Positions 48,196 to 57,557 of a stretch of 64,000 bases of DNA are shown here, in pieces. Source of the stretch: Vibrio sp. HI00D65 (lineage in GTDB: Bacteria > Pseudomonadota > Gammaproteobacteria > Enterobacterales > Vibrionaceae); contig NZ_LWEH01000123.1 in assembly GCF_001635455.1 (NCBI RefSeq), positions 1 through 64,000 on the forward strand, given 5' to 3'. The first letter of the stretch is position 1. The number at the start of each line of letters is the position of its first letter. The position numbers and the translations under genes are program-made. The notes beneath the pieces are model-generated. The model had not been told where the DNA came from and made no database searches. It saw nothing but the letters and a program-made list of their open reading frames with translations.

Positions 48196-48297
48196 CCCTA
48201 ACTTTGATCCCTTTTCAGGCTAGGAGATCATTTCTTAACCAGTCGTCATTTGGTGATAACTTCTGATAAAATCGTTTTTTTGATCATACCTTTTATT

Positions 48298-48963
48298 ATG
48301 AAACCAGAACCACAAACACAAGAAGAGCTGTTAGAGCGAGCGTATGCGATCGCCGGGATGACCTTCAAAGAGCTCGCCGATGAAGCAGAGATGGACATGC
48401 CTAATGATCTTAAACGAGATAAAGGATGGGTTGGACAGCTGTTAGAGTGGCACTTAGGCGCACCCGCTGGCAGTAAACCAGAACAAGATTTCGCGAAACT
48501 AGGCATCGAACTTAAGAGTATTCCTATTGGCTATTCTGGTAAGCCACTCGAAACCACATTTGTTTGTGTTGCACCATTAATGGGTGTACAAGGGCTGACA
48601 TGGGAGACCAGCCACGTTCGTAACAAGCTATCTAAAGTGTTGTGGATTCCAGTAGAAGGCGAAAGAGAAATCCCATTAGTAGAGAGACACGTTGGATCAC
48701 CACTATTGTGGACGCCAAGCGAGGCTGAAGACGAAATACTCAAAAGAGATTGGGAAGAGCTGATGGAGTTGATCGTTTTAGGGAATGTTGAACAGATCAC
48801 TGCAAGGCATGGAGAAGCACTGCATCTGCGTCCAAAGGCCGCAAACAGCCGCGTTTTAACCGAGGCCTATGGTGCGAGTGGCAAGCCAATCAAAACCAAA
48901 CCTCGTGGATTCTATTTACGAACTCAATTTACTCATAACATACTCACGACACACTACGCATAG
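48298..48963 (+). CDS. mutH: DNA mismatch repair endonuclease MutH
   Basis: Nicks the unmethylated strand at hemimethylated GATC sites once activated by MutS-MutL. 221 residues from ATG 48298 (MKPEPQT); an in-frame start 16 codons earlier gives a hydrophobic extension not seen in the family. The catalytic Asp64, Glu71 and Lys73 are in [12 protein letters not shown], with the D-x6-E-x-K spacing of the restriction-enzyme fold. Presence of mutH implies Dam-directed repair, as expected for a Vibrio. Confidence 0.96.
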   Translation: MKPEPQTQEELLERAYAIAGMTFKELADEAEMDMPNDLKRDKGWVGQLLEWHLGAPAGSKPEQDFAKLGIELKSIPIGYSGKPLETTFVCVAPLMGVQGLTWETSHVRNKLSKVLWIPVEGEREIPLVERHVGSPLLWTPSEAEDEILKRDWEELMELIVLGNVEQITARHGEALHLRPKAANSRVLTEAYGASGKPIKTKPRGFYLRTQFTHNILTTHYA

Positions 48964-49017
48964 TACCTTGATAGCCATGCATCAATGACTAAAAAGTAAG
49001 GCGCTAAGGGCTAGTAT

Positions 49018-49329
49018 CTAATGAGGTTTCAACGCTAATTCAATATCGCAGTAGCTTTGACTTGGCTCGTTACCAAATTCGTCGTAAGCATTGTGTAAAC
49101 GAAGGTAGGCCTTCTCAAAACCTAGCCGGAGTAACTCTTCTTTCACTTGATCCAAAGATCCAAAGTGAAGCGGTTCACCATCTTGTTTTACTGGCTCTAG
49201 CTTGTGTTTATACTCCACGGCTAGTAGATATTCTGAGATGTCAGAACAACCAATAACGTACACTTTCGGTGTCTGGTACGAGTCTTTGTGATCTCCATGT
49301 AACCACATGTCTAATTGATGCTTTTGCAT
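49018..49329 (-). CDS. Conserved small protein (DUF6482-like)
   Basis: 103-residue soluble protein without signal peptide or TM segment. I recall it as a conserved Vibrio family of unknown function (probably DUF6482). Visible features are an HxH-like start (MQKHQLDMWLHGDHKD), YVIGCSDISEYLLAVEYKHKLEP and an acidic C-terminal part. It converges on mutH and has its own upstream region. Confidence 0.6.
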   Translation of the reverse strand: MQKHQLDMWLHGDHKDSYQTPKVYVIGCSDISEYLLAVEYKHKLEPVKQDGEPLHFGSLDQVKEELLRLGFEKAYLRLHNAYDEFGNEPSQSYCDIELALKPH

Positions 49330-49411
49330 AACAGGCCTCCCTTGCTCTCTTTAGCTTAGTAGAACTCTTTTTGTTTACTAGGGTGGGCTGATCTTTCAAG
49401 CTTAAAAAAGC

Positions 49412-49443
49412 AAAAAGAGAGAAGCCTGTGCTTCTCTCTTTTT
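49412..49443. terminator. Strong hairpin downstream of the DUF1127-like gene
   Basis: 13-bp stem AAAAGAGAGAAGC/GCTTCTCTCTTTT (49413-49425, 49430-49442) with a CTGT loop and T-runs in both directions. It terminates leftward transcripts ahead of the DUF6482-like gene. Confidence 0.85.
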
Positions 49444-49499
49444 GCCAGTTCTAGTTCAAAGCTCCCACTTTGACACCTAACCATCACTGTCGATTATTT

Positions 49500-49525
49500 A
49501 AGGGGTTGATGGTGCTATCAACCCC
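49500..49525 (-). terminator. Hairpin directly after the DUF1127-like gene
   Basis: Perfect 10-bp stem AGGGGTTGAT/ATCAACCCCT (49500-49509, 49516-49525) with a 6-nt loop, 6 bp beyond the stop codon. No T-run, so it more likely protects the RNA 3' end; the terminator proper is at 49412. Confidence 0.55.
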
Positions 49526-49531
49526 TACAGA

Positions 49532-49783
49532 TTACGTCGGTATTCGCGCACTAAGGACACGACGAAGATGACGAACGCGACGTTCAATGGTGACCACTTC
49601 AGGTTCAGAGAAACCAATTGGACGACCATCGGTCTCAAGGCCAATATCTCTTAGCAAATGAGTGTTGTGCCATGGTAGGTCTAGTGAACTACGACGTACT
49701 TTTCGCTGCCATTCCCGCTCTTCACGACGAAGATCGGCACGGATAAGGACTGTTGCTAATTTTAAATATACTGAGTGACGCAT
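49532..49783 (-). CDS. Small DUF1127-like protein
   Basis: 83-residue very basic protein (many Arg). The central segment WHNTHLLRDIGLETDGRPIGF resembles the DUF1127 core (xxLxDIGLxR); small DUF1127 proteins elsewhere affect RNA turnover and phosphate or stress physiology. The ATG follows GGAGAG at 6 nt. It lies 109 bp downstream of a 40-codon frame on the same strand; they may be one transcript. Confidence 0.65.
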   Translation of the reverse strand: MRHSVYLKLATVLIRADLRREEREWQRKVRRSSLDLPWHNTHLLRDIGLETDGRPIGFSEPEVVTIERRVRHLRRVLSARIPT

Positions 49784-49892
49784 AATGACTCTCCAGTTGT
49801 TGAATAAACTGAGGAAAAATAGCGTGTTAGATAGTATGAGGGCTTCTCACTTAGCTGCTATTTTTCCGCAGCCAAATAAGGATACGGATCTA

Positions 49893-50015
49893 TTAGTTAG
49901 GTTTATCTTGTGTGTTTCGATCGGCCATGGCTGAGATTTGTGACATAACAGTCACCATGTCAGTACACGGTTCAAACGATGCGCAAATGTGCTGTATAAA
50001 ATCGAAATGTTTCAT
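49893..50015 (-). CDS. Candidate 40-residue protein with a strong ribosome site
   Basis: From ATG 50015 the minus strand encodes 40 residues starting MKHFDFIQHICASFEPC. A near-ideal GGAGG lies 5 nt before the ATG. The frame is open further upstream (to 50213), but the added sequence looks non-coding and the ribosome site marks this start. Two cysteines six residues apart (C11, C17); no TM segment. I do not recognise the family. Its location before the DUF1127-like gene and downstream of vpsR suggests a shared transcript. Confidence 0.5.
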   Translation of the reverse strand: MKHFDFIQHICASFEPCTDMVTVMSQISAMADRNTQDKPN

Positions 50016-50368
50016 TTGCGCCTCCAAGCTAACTAAAAAATCCAAAAAGAAATGGGGTAGTAAAAGCGGGCAAGTCTTTGTTAAATCGCTGCTTTCACGT
50101 TTAAAGTCTAACCAAGTGAGTATATTATTCAACCGATAATTGGTTAACATTTTCAAAACAATGCATTCATCTAAAATATCAGTTGCATATTCATTTATAT
50201 ATAAGATATTCACTATGATTATATAAAATCACAGCATATCTATCTTAATGACCAAGAGCTCACCTCCCGATTGTTCGAACACAAAGGCAGCGATAAGCAA
50301 CAAAAAGCCACGCATCATGCATGACTCTTAAATTGACACTAACAGATTTAATGATTTAGAAAGGAGTT
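50016..50368. other. AT-rich spacer downstream of vpsR
   Basis: 353 bp with no convincing gene. On the minus strand a GCATGATGC-containing hairpin-like sequence followed by five T (50302-50310 as A/C on plus) may end vpsR transcripts. The AT-rich part at 50120-50240 probably contains the promoter for the 40-codon frame and the DUF1127-like gene. Confidence 0.4.
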
Positions 50369-51703
50369 CTACACAACCCCCTCAGAAATCAGACTGTGCT
50401 TATTCAGCAAACGGTACATGGTTGCCCGCGACACACCCAGTTCCTTAGCGGCTAATGAAACCTGTCCACCATAAGATTCCAAGACGATCAGTAAGGCATC
50501 ACGCTCTGAACGTTCACGAATGCTCTTCAAGCTACGTCGCTCATCATTCTGCTTTGGCAAATCAAGCTGCTGATCCTCAATGATCACAGCATCCGACATC
50601 AACACAACGCGCTTTATCTGGTTCATCAATTCGCGGACATTACCTGGCCAGTGGTAACGATTCATCGAACGAATAGCATCTTCTGAAAAACTCTTTGCCT
50701 GAGCATTAAACTCTTTCGAATACTCTCGTAGGAAGTGATTGGCGAGTACAGAGATATCACTCACACGCTCTTTGAGGCTCGGTACATGAATGCGTAGCAC
50801 ATTAATGTAGTGATAAAGCTCTTCGTTGAAATCCCCTTCGATTAAGGCTTTTTCGATATCAGACGAGTTTGCTGCCAGAATACGAACATCCACAGACTTA
50901 GGTCCATCAGCCGTTTCAATCTTACCTTCCTGCAAAAAGCGCAGCAGATTCAATTGTTGATTGCGTGGCATTGCCAAAACATCATTGAGCAAGATAGTGC
51001 CGCCATCAGCCTCTTCTAACATACAAGGAGAAGACATTGGCTGTTCGGAAATACCAAACACCTCAGATTCTATTCTCATTTCAGACAAGGCACGGCAGTT
51101 CACCGTTAGAAATGGCTTTTGAGATCGTGAGGAGTTTTGATGAATAGATCGTGCTATCGTCTCTTTACCTGAACCGCTCTCTCCATAAATCAGAATACTG
51201 ACATCCGTTGGGCCAATACGCTTCACTTGGTCTCTTAGGCGTTTCACAGCCACAGAGTCGCCTAGCAACCCCATATTGTTGTTAATGCCGTAGTTTGGCC
51301 ATACTTTCTGTTCAAGCTTAAGCATTCCTAACTGGTGACCAATGGTGCTTAGCAGCTGAGCGTCTGGGATCGGGGCGGTGAAAAAGTCGATACAAAAGTT
51401 AACGATAAACTGGCAGATCGTATCTGAACTTAATTGAGATTCACGGATAAACGCGAGCCATCTTACCTGCTTGTTGTTGCTCACAAGGTTAGCAATACCA
51501 TTAAGGCTGAATTCATCATGGCTAAGATCCACAATGCCAATACATGGACCAATTTCATTAATCAAGGCATCCGCTTTTCGTAAGTCAGCACACTGAGTAC
51601 ACTGCCAACCCACTTGCTCTAATACAGATAACCAGGGTTCGTACGCACCACCAACGACGATAAGAGAACCTGGCAAGGAATCCATCTTAAATTGAGTTCC
51701 CAT
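50369..51703 (-). CDS. vpsR: Biofilm master regulator VpsR (NtrC-like, atypical)
   Basis: 444-residue regulator of exopolysaccharide genes that binds c-di-GMP in V. cholerae. Receiver-like domain (about 12-130) with Asp59 in GIVDLSHDE, AAA+ domain (about 145-375; Walker A GESGSGKET), and a Fis-type helix-turn-helix at the C-terminus (VSLAAKELGVSRATMYRLL). The sigma-54 contact motif GAFTGA is missing: the corresponding stretch reads FGISEQPMSSPC. That agrees with VpsR working with sigma-70 RNA polymerase. It lies upstream of lysS on the same strand, the V. cholerae arrangement. Confidence 0.93.
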   Translation of the reverse strand: MGTQFKMDSLPGSLIVVGGAYEPWLSVLEQVGWQCTQCADLRKADALINEIGPCIGIVDLSHDEFSLNGIANLVSNNKQVRWLAFIRESQLSSDTICQFIVNFCIDFFTAPIPDAQLLSTIGHQLGMLKLEQKVWPNYGINNNMGLLGDSVAVKRLRDQVKRIGPTDVSILIYGESGSGKETIARSIHQNSSRSQKPFLTVNCRALSEMRIESEVFGISEQPMSSPCMLEEADGGTILLNDVLAMPRNQQLNLLRFLQEGKIETADGPKSVDVRILAANSSDIEKALIEGDFNEELYHYINVLRIHVPSLKERVSDISVLANHFLREYSKEFNAQAKSFSEDAIRSMNRYHWPGNVRELMNQIKRVVLMSDAVIIEDQQLDLPKQNDERRSLKSIRERSERDALLIVLESYGGQVSLAAKELGVSRATMYRLLNKHSLISEGVV

Positions 51704-51918
51704 CCTTCTTCCTTATTCCTTATTCTATTTTTATTTAAATCAGGCTAATACGAGTCACCGCTTATTCGCTTAGCAAAATGCCGCGAGATCGTATTCAATG
51801 CAGAAACCTACAGTAAATAGACTATCTTAGATTTTATGTCTCATTAGTAAGACTATGTCAGAAATAATGACTTTTCGAATCAAGAGTGCGGTATAGGCTA
51901 GGTTTTGAGGCCTAAAAA

Positions 51919-51950
51919 CAGAAAAAGCCACCCGAAGGTGGCTTTTTCTT
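51919..51950 (-). terminator. lysS terminator
   Basis: 12-bp stem GAAAAAGCCACC/GGTGGCTTTTTC (51921-51932, 51937-51948) with a CGAA tetraloop. It separates lysS from vpsR. Confidence 0.92.
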
Positions 51951-51981
51951 GGATTGAGTTGCGGTAACCCTTAAGCGATAA

Positions 51982-53514
51982 TTACGCTTGTGGGCGCATT
52001 GCCGGGAACAAGATCACGTCACGGATTGTGTGCGTGTTTGTAAATAGCATTGCTAGACGGTCGATACCGATACCTTGACCAGCAGTTGGCGGTAGGCCGT
52101 GCTCAAGTGCTGTGATGTAGTCTGCATCGTAGTACATTGCTTCATCATCGCCTGCGTCTTTCGCGTTAACTTGTGCTTTGAAACGCTCGTCTTGGTCTTC
52201 TGCATCGTTAAGCTCAGAGAAGCCGTTTGCTACTTCACGGCCGCCGATGAAGAACTCAAAACGGTCTGTGAAGAACGGGTTGTCATCGCTACGACGAGCT
52301 AGAGGAGAGATGTCCGCTGGGTAACCAGTGATGAACGTTGGTTGAATTAACTGAGGCTCAGCCGTTTCACCAAAGATCTCTTCTAGAAGCTGACCACATG
52401 TCCAGAATGTCTCTACTTCAACGTGTACAGATTTCGCGATTGCTACCATCTTCTCACGGTCTTGTAAGTCTTCTTCTGTTAGCGCTTGGATCTCAGCGTG
52501 CTCAGGGTTGTAGTGTTTGATTGCTTCAAACATGCTCATGCGAGCGTACTTACCACCAAACTCTACTGTTTCGTCACCGTAAGGCATAGAAGTCGAACCA
52601 AGAACGTCCATAGCCGCAGTGCTTAACATCTCTTCTGTTAGATCCATCAGATCTTTGTAGTCAGAGTACGCTTGGTAGAATTCCATCATTGTGAATTCTG
52701 GGTTGTGACGTGGTGATAGACCTTCGTTACGGAAGTTACGGTTGATCTCGAATACACGGTCAAAACCACCCACTACTAGACGCTTCAGGTAAAGCTCAGG
52801 AGCAACACGTAGGTACATGTCGATGTCTAGTGCATTGTGGTGCGTGATAAATGGACGTGCTGTTGCACCACCAGGGATCACGTGCATCATTGGCGTTTCC
52901 ACTTCTAGGTAGCCTTTTGAGCTCATGAAGTTACGGATTGAAGAAACAAGCTTAGAACGTACGATGAATGCGTTACGAGAGTCTTCGTTCACGATTAGGT
53001 CAACGTAACGCTGACGGTAACGCATCTCTTGGTCAGTTAGACCGTGGAACTTCTCTGGTAGAGGGCGAAGTGCTTTAGTTAGCAATTCAAACTCTTCCAT
53101 GTTCACGTAAAGGTCACCTTTACCTGACTTGTGAAGTGCACCTTTAACACCGATGATGTCACCGATATCTAGGCCTTGGTACTGCTCTTTAAGTACTTTT
53201 TGTACGTCTTTTGCTGCGTATGCTTGGATACGGCCAGACGTTTCTTGAATCGCTAGGAATGGACCACGCTTAGCCATTACACGACCGGCAATAGCAACAA
53301 CGTGGTTTAGCTCTTCTAGTTCTTCTTTAGTCTTTTCACCGAATTCCGCTTGAAGGTCGCCAGCTAGGTGCTCACGACGGAAGTCATTTGGGTGGCCGTT
53401 TGCTTTGCAGCTCTTGCGGATATGATCCAGCTTGGCACGACGCTCAGCAATTAGCTTATTCTCTTCAGGTAAAGAGCCTTCTTGTGCGTTTTCGTTTTGA
53501 ACAGCATCAGTCAT
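51982..53514 (-). CDS. lysS: Lysyl-tRNA synthetase (class II)
   Basis: 510-residue class II synthetase. N-terminal OB-fold anticodon domain (about 60-160, [21 protein letters not shown]) and a catalytic domain with motif 2 ([20 protein letters not shown]) and motif 3 ([11 protein letters not shown]). High codon bias. It lies 51 bp downstream of prfB, a conserved prfB-lysS operon. Confidence 0.97.
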   Translation of the reverse strand: MTDAVQNENAQEGSLPEENKLIAERRAKLDHIRKSCKANGHPNDFRREHLAGDLQAEFGEKTKEELEELNHVVAIAGRVMAKRGPFLAIQETSGRIQAYAAKDVQKVLKEQYQGLDIGDIIGVKGALHKSGKGDLYVNMEEFELLTKALRPLPEKFHGLTDQEMRYRQRYVDLIVNEDSRNAFIVRSKLVSSIRNFMSSKGYLEVETPMMHVIPGGATARPFITHHNALDIDMYLRVAPELYLKRLVVGGFDRVFEINRNFRNEGLSPRHNPEFTMMEFYQAYSDYKDLMDLTEEMLSTAAMDVLGSTSMPYGDETVEFGGKYARMSMFEAIKHYNPEHAEIQALTEEDLQDREKMVAIAKSVHVEVETFWTCGQLLEEIFGETAEPQLIQPTFITGYPADISPLARRSDDNPFFTDRFEFFIGGREVANGFSELNDAEDQDERFKAQVNAKDAGDDEAMYYDADYITALEHGLPPTAGQGIGIDRLAMLFTNTHTIRDVILFPAMRPQA

Positions 53515-53565
53515 TTTCGATGTATCCTGTCTTTCTTTATGAAAATAGTTTTGTCGGTGAAAAGC

Positions 53566-54664
53566 TTATAAACCTGATTTCAGGCTAGCTTCGATAAATT
53601 TATCTAGGTCGCCATCAAGAACCGCTTGAGTATTACGGTTTTCAATGCCAGTGCGTAAATCTTTGATACGTGAATCATCCAGTACGTAAGAGCGGATTTG
53701 ACTGCCCCAACCGATGTCTGATTTAGTATCTTCGTTCGCTTGTTTTTCAGCATTTTGTTTTTGAATCTCAAGCTCAAAAAGCTTAGCACGTAGCTGCTTC
53801 ATCGCTTGATCTTTGTTCTTGTGCTGCGAACGGTCATTCTGACATTGAACCACTGTGTTGGTAGGCACGTGAGTAATACGTACCGCAGACTCAGTGGTGT
53901 TTACGTGTTGACCACCAGCGCCCGAAGCACGGTATACGTCAATACGTAAGTCAGAAGGGTTAATATCAATCGTAATGTTGTCATCAATCTCTGGGTAGAT
54001 AAACGCAGAAGCAAATGATGTATGACGGCGGCCACTTGAATCAAATGGTGATTTACGAACTAGACGGTGAACACCTGTCTCTGTACGTAACCAACCGTAC
54101 GCGTACTCACCAGAGATACGTACTGTTGCACCTTTCAAACCAGCAACTTCACCTTCAGATACTTCGATAACTTCCGTTTTGAAGCCCTTCGCTTCCGCCC
54201 AACGCAAGTACATGCGTAGCATCATTGAAGTCCAGTCTTGTGCTTCAGTACCACCTGAACCCGACTGTAGATCGATATAACAATCTGAAGCGTCATGCTC
54301 ACCAGAGAACATACGACGGAACTCAAGTTTACCTAGCTTAGCTTCAAGCTCCGCTAATTCTGGTTCAATTTCGTCGAACGTTTCTTGATCTTCTTCTTCA
54401 ACCGCTAGCTCTAGTAGGCCATCAACATCCTCAACACCTTGGTCAAGTTGGTCAATCGTTTCTACTACCGCTTCCAGTGCAGAACGCTCTTTACCTAGCG
54501 CTTGAGCACGCTCAGGTTCGTTCCATACATCCGGTTGTTCTAATTCTGCGTTTACTTCTTCTAGACGCTCTTTCTTTGCGTCATAGTCAAAGGTACCCCC
54601 TCAGGATATTTGTGCGCTCAGACACATCCTGTAGACGGTTTTTTATAGGATTGATTTCAAACAT
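53566..54664 (-). CDS. prfB: Peptide chain release factor 2, with programmed +1 frameshift
   Basis: RF2 terminates at UGA and UAA. The zero frame starts at ATG 54664 ([12 protein letters not shown]...) and reaches CTT TGA C at 54592-54586 after 25 codons. An internal Shine-Dalgarno AGGGGG lies just upstream of CTT. A +1 shift there (skipping T 54589) joins the main frame 54588-53566, giving 365 residues, the E. coli length. The UGA makes RF2 autoregulate its own synthesis. The main frame carries the SPF recognition tripeptide (RKSPFDSSG) and the GGQ motif (GAGGQHVN). Confidence 0.96.
54586..54598 (-). promoter_or_regulatory. prfB programmed-frameshift site
   Basis: On the minus strand AGGGGG-TAC-CTT-TGA-C: a Shine-Dalgarno-like stimulator three bases before the CTT slippery codon, then an in-frame UGA followed by C, the weak stop context used for RF2 autoregulation. 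Confidence 0.95.
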
Positions 54665-54826
54665 TTTAGCTCATCATTTATGAGTAGAATTTAACCGGAG
54701 AATTGTACTCAAAAGTGTGACGGAGATACAGAAATTTTTAGAGGACAAACCAATATTCAGTCACTTACAACAATATAAAGCTCTTAGCTCAGAAATTAGC
54801 GCGATTTAGGCACAAGGTAGAGGCAA

Positions 54827-54860
54827 AACAAGCCCGGAATTCGGCGCCGAGCTTGTTATT
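54827..54860 (-). terminator. recJ terminator
   Basis: Stem AACAAGC/GCTTGTT with an inner GC-rich part, followed on the minus strand by TTTTGCC; 44 bp beyond the recJ stop and upstream of nothing else on this strand. Confidence 0.5.
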
Positions 54861-54900
54861 TGAATAGTGCGATGAAAGCCGTAATCTCGGTGAAAAGCGG

Positions 54901-56637
54901 CTATTTTGCTTCAATGTGGTCAACCATTAACTGCAATGACTGGTTACCACGAAATTCGTTAATATCCAGCTTATAGGCAAGATGCACGGTTTTTACTGAA
55001 GCATCTGGCCAGCGGCGTAAATCAACATTGAAAGCGATGCCGTCGATCATCACATTAGTTGGGTGGCCTTTGTATAATGGCTCTAACATCAACTTAAGGT
55101 GTTTTTCACCTACCAGCTTTTGGTGCAACACTTTAAACTCACCATCGAAGATCGGCTCAGGGAATGCTTGTCCCCAAGGCCCCCCCGCGCGTAGCGTCTC
55201 GGCGGTGTGCATCGAGAACTCTTCAGGTAACAACTCACCGTCAGACAAGATGATGCCCTTAAGTGCCGTTTCTCCGAGTTCTTGCTTCACTACATCGTTG
55301 AACAATTTACTAAAGCGTTCAAAGTCCTTTTCCATGATCGTTAAGCCTGCCGCCATTGCGTGACCACCAAACTTAAGAATCAAACTAGGGTTTTGAGTGT
55401 CGATACGGTCTAGGGCATCGCGCATGTGCAAACCCGGAATCGAGCGGCAAGAACCTTTAATGCTCCCTTCTCCACCATCGGCGAACGCAATCACAGGCCG
55501 ATGGTATTTGTCTTTGATACGCGAAGCCAAAATACCAATCACACCTTGGTGCCAATCACGTTGGAATAATGCCAAACCAGAAGGCAGGTCGTCTTTTCCA
55601 AACTCAAGGCGCTCACAGAAAGCCATCGCTTCTTGCTTCATGCCCTCTTCGATCTCTTTACGAGTCTGGTTCAAACCATCAAGCTCGCTCGCCATGCGAC
55701 GTGCAGCGTGGATGTTGTTGCTCATTAGCAGCTCAACACCAAACGACATATCGTCAAGTCGACCCGCAGCATTGATACGAGGACCCAGTGCAAAACCAAA
55801 ATCCGAAGCGACCAAACGCTTTGCATCTCGCTTGGCAATCTCAATCAAAGCTTGAATACCCGGACGAGCCTTACCCGCTCGAATACGTTGTAAGCCTTGG
55901 TGTACTAAAATTCGGTTGTTCTCATCAAGTGGTACCACATCCGCAACCGTACCTAGAGCGACGAGATCTATTAGCTCCATCAGCTTAGGCTCTGTCATGC
56001 CACGTTCAGCAAACCAATTCAGTTTACGCATGTGCACACACAGTGCCATCATCAAATAGAAAGCCACGCCAACACCAGCGAGCGCTTTAGACGGAAATGC
56101 ACAGCTCTCTAGATTCGGGTTCACCATCGCATCAACCATAGGCAATTCACTGCCCGGTAAGTGATGGTCAGTGACCAGAACTTCTAAACCTTTCTCTTTA
56201 GCAAAACGTACCCCTTCAATCGAAGAGACACCGTTATCAACCGTCATGATCACTTCTGCACCGATCTCAATTGCTTGCTCCACCACTTCAGGACTGAGGC
56301 CGTAGCCATCTTCAAAACGGTTTGGTACTAGGTAATCAACATTTGAACTGCCAAGCATTCGCAGTGCAAGTACCGACAACGCAGAGCTGGTTGCACCATC
56401 GGCATCAAAGTCGCCAACAACAATAATGCGTTTTTGATGCTGAATCGCGTTAAACAACAATTCAACGGCAGCATCAATGCCGCCTAGTTTCTGATAGGAG
56501 TGTAGGCCTTTCGCTGCAGTCTCAAGTTGGTCTGCACTGTTGACTCCGCGGCTCACATAGATACGTTTTAACAGATCTGGTAAATGAGCTGGTAAAACGG
56601 AAATGTCGACCTCAGGACGGCGTTGAATCTCTATCAT
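54901..56637 (-). CDS. recJ: Single-stranded-DNA exonuclease RecJ
   Basis: 5'-3' ssDNA exonuclease for recombination and mismatch repair. 578 residues of the DHH superfamily: DFDADGATSSA (about 76), DNGVSS, VTDHHLPG (DHH motif), the GPRINAAGRL block and the C-terminal GGHAMAAGL of DHHA1. The order xerD-dsbC-recJ-prfB-lysS is as in E. coli. MutH and RecJ, both mismatch-repair proteins, are 6 kb apart. Confidence 0.96.
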   Translation of the reverse strand: MIEIQRRPEVDISVLPAHLPDLLKRIYVSRGVNSADQLETAAKGLHSYQKLGGIDAAVELLFNAIQHQKRIIVVGDFDADGATSSALSVLALRMLGSSNVDYLVPNRFEDGYGLSPEVVEQAIEIGAEVIMTVDNGVSSIEGVRFAKEKGLEVLVTDHHLPGSELPMVDAMVNPNLESCAFPSKALAGVGVAFYLMMALCVHMRKLNWFAERGMTEPKLMELIDLVALGTVADVVPLDENNRILVHQGLQRIRAGKARPGIQALIEIAKRDAKRLVASDFGFALGPRINAAGRLDDMSFGVELLMSNNIHAARRMASELDGLNQTRKEIEEGMKQEAMAFCERLEFGKDDLPSGLALFQRDWHQGVIGILASRIKDKYHRPVIAFADGGEGSIKGSCRSIPGLHMRDALDRIDTQNPSLILKFGGHAMAAGLTIMEKDFERFSKLFNDVVKQELGETALKGIILSDGELLPEEFSMHTAETLRAGGPWGQAFPEPIFDGEFKVLHQKLVGEKHLKLMLEPLYKGHPTNVMIDGIAFNVDLRRWPDASVKTVHLAYKLDINEFRGNQSLQLMVDHIEAK

Positions 56638-56645
56638 ATAAAAAT

Positions 56646-56667
56646 GGGCCTGATATCAATCAGGCCA
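56646..56667 (-). terminator. Hairpin between dsbC and recJ (second)
   Basis: 8-bp stem GGCCTGAT/ATCAGGCC (56647-56654, 56659-56666) with a 4-nt loop, just ahead of the recJ start. No T-run on the minus strand; role uncertain. Confidence 0.4.
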
Positions 56668-56704
56668 CTCCTTAAATCAAAAAACATGGGAATAAATAAG
56701 TAAT

Positions 56705-56733
56705 AAAGTCGCCATATTAACTGATGGCGACTG
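56705..56733 (-). terminator. dsbC terminator hairpin
   Basis: 8-bp stem GTCGCCAT/ATGGCGAC (56708-56715, 56724-56731) with an 8-nt loop; on the minus strand TTTATTACTTATT follows, 19 bp past the dsbC stop. Confidence 0.65.
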
Positions 56734-56751
56734 TGACAGCTCTGTTAGAGA

Positions 56752-57531
56752 CTACTGCTCTAGACGCTGAAGCAGCTGTGCTGGAGGTAAGTAACCACTC
56801 ACCAACTCACCGCTTGCCAATACGATAGCTGGTGTACCATTAATACCAAGCTCACGGCCTAGTTGGTACTGCTTAGCGATGATCTGTTTCTTATCTTCAA
56901 GGTCTTTACTTGAAGCTGGCATCTTACGCTCTACCTTAGCATTGTGCATTGCGGCTTTTGGATCGTCAGAAGCCCAGATAGCTGCCATTTGGTCTGCCAC
57001 TTGGCCAGTACCACCTTGACGTGGGTATGCCATGTAACGCACCGTGATACCTAGGTCATTGTAGCCCTGCATCTGGCTGTGTAGACGAACACAATAACCA
57101 CAAGTGATGTCAGTAAACACAGTCACAACATACTTTTCGTTGTCTGCTTTGTATTCGATAACCGTATCAGACAGTGCCGCTACTTTCTCTGCATTGATAG
57201 GCGCTTGACGCTCTGCCAATACATCGCTGAATTTGCCGTTCTCATCCAGAGAGTAAAGTGTACCCGCTAGAAAATGATCGCCAGCTGGAGATGAGAAGAT
57301 AATGCCACTGTTGGTTTGAATCTCTAGAAGACCATCAATATCAGAAGGAACAATCTTATTGACCTTGATGCCGATTTTTTCAAAACGCTTGGTTAGCGCT
57401 GCGGTATCAATATCTTGCGCTGAAGCAACCTCTGCAGCTGTTGTGGTTTGTTCTACTTTCACTTCTGATGCATTACATGCAGTGATCATCAGCGGAAGCG
57501 CTAATAGAGGAAGACGGCGTAATACGCTCAT
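56752..57531 (-). CDS. dsbC: Thiol:disulfide isomerase DsbC
   Basis: Periplasmic disulfide isomerase of the thioredoxin superfamily. 259 residues from ATG 57531, preceded by AAGGTG at 6-7 nt; the in-frame GTG at 57540 is part of that ribosome site. N-terminal dimerisation domain (about 40-100) and thioredoxin fold with active site CGYC (about 140) and a cis-proline loop NGTPAIV. The signal sequence ends ITAC, a lipobox-like pattern, so the protein might be lipid-anchored; E. coli DsbC is soluble. Confidence 0.94.
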   Translation of the reverse strand: MSVLRRLPLLALPLMITACNASEVKVEQTTTAAEVASAQDIDTAALTKRFEKIGIKVNKIVPSDIDGLLEIQTNSGIIFSSPAGDHFLAGTLYSLDENGKFSDVLAERQAPINAEKVAALSDTVIEYKADNEKYVVTVFTDITCGYCVRLHSQMQGYNDLGITVRYMAYPRQGGTGQVADQMAAIWASDDPKAAMHNAKVERKMPASSKDLEDKKQIIAKQYQLGRELGINGTPAIVLASGELVSGYLPPAQLLQRLEQ

Positions 57532-57557
57532 TAAGTTCACCTTAAAAATAAATGGAT

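Noticed and set aside
53566-54312. Stand-alone short release-factor gene
   Set aside because: It is only the 3' part of prfB; the frame continues upstream to the +1 shift site and the true start at 54664.
55397-55855. 152-codon plus-strand frame
   Set aside because: Antisense to the catalytic core of recJ; composition mirrors the real gene.
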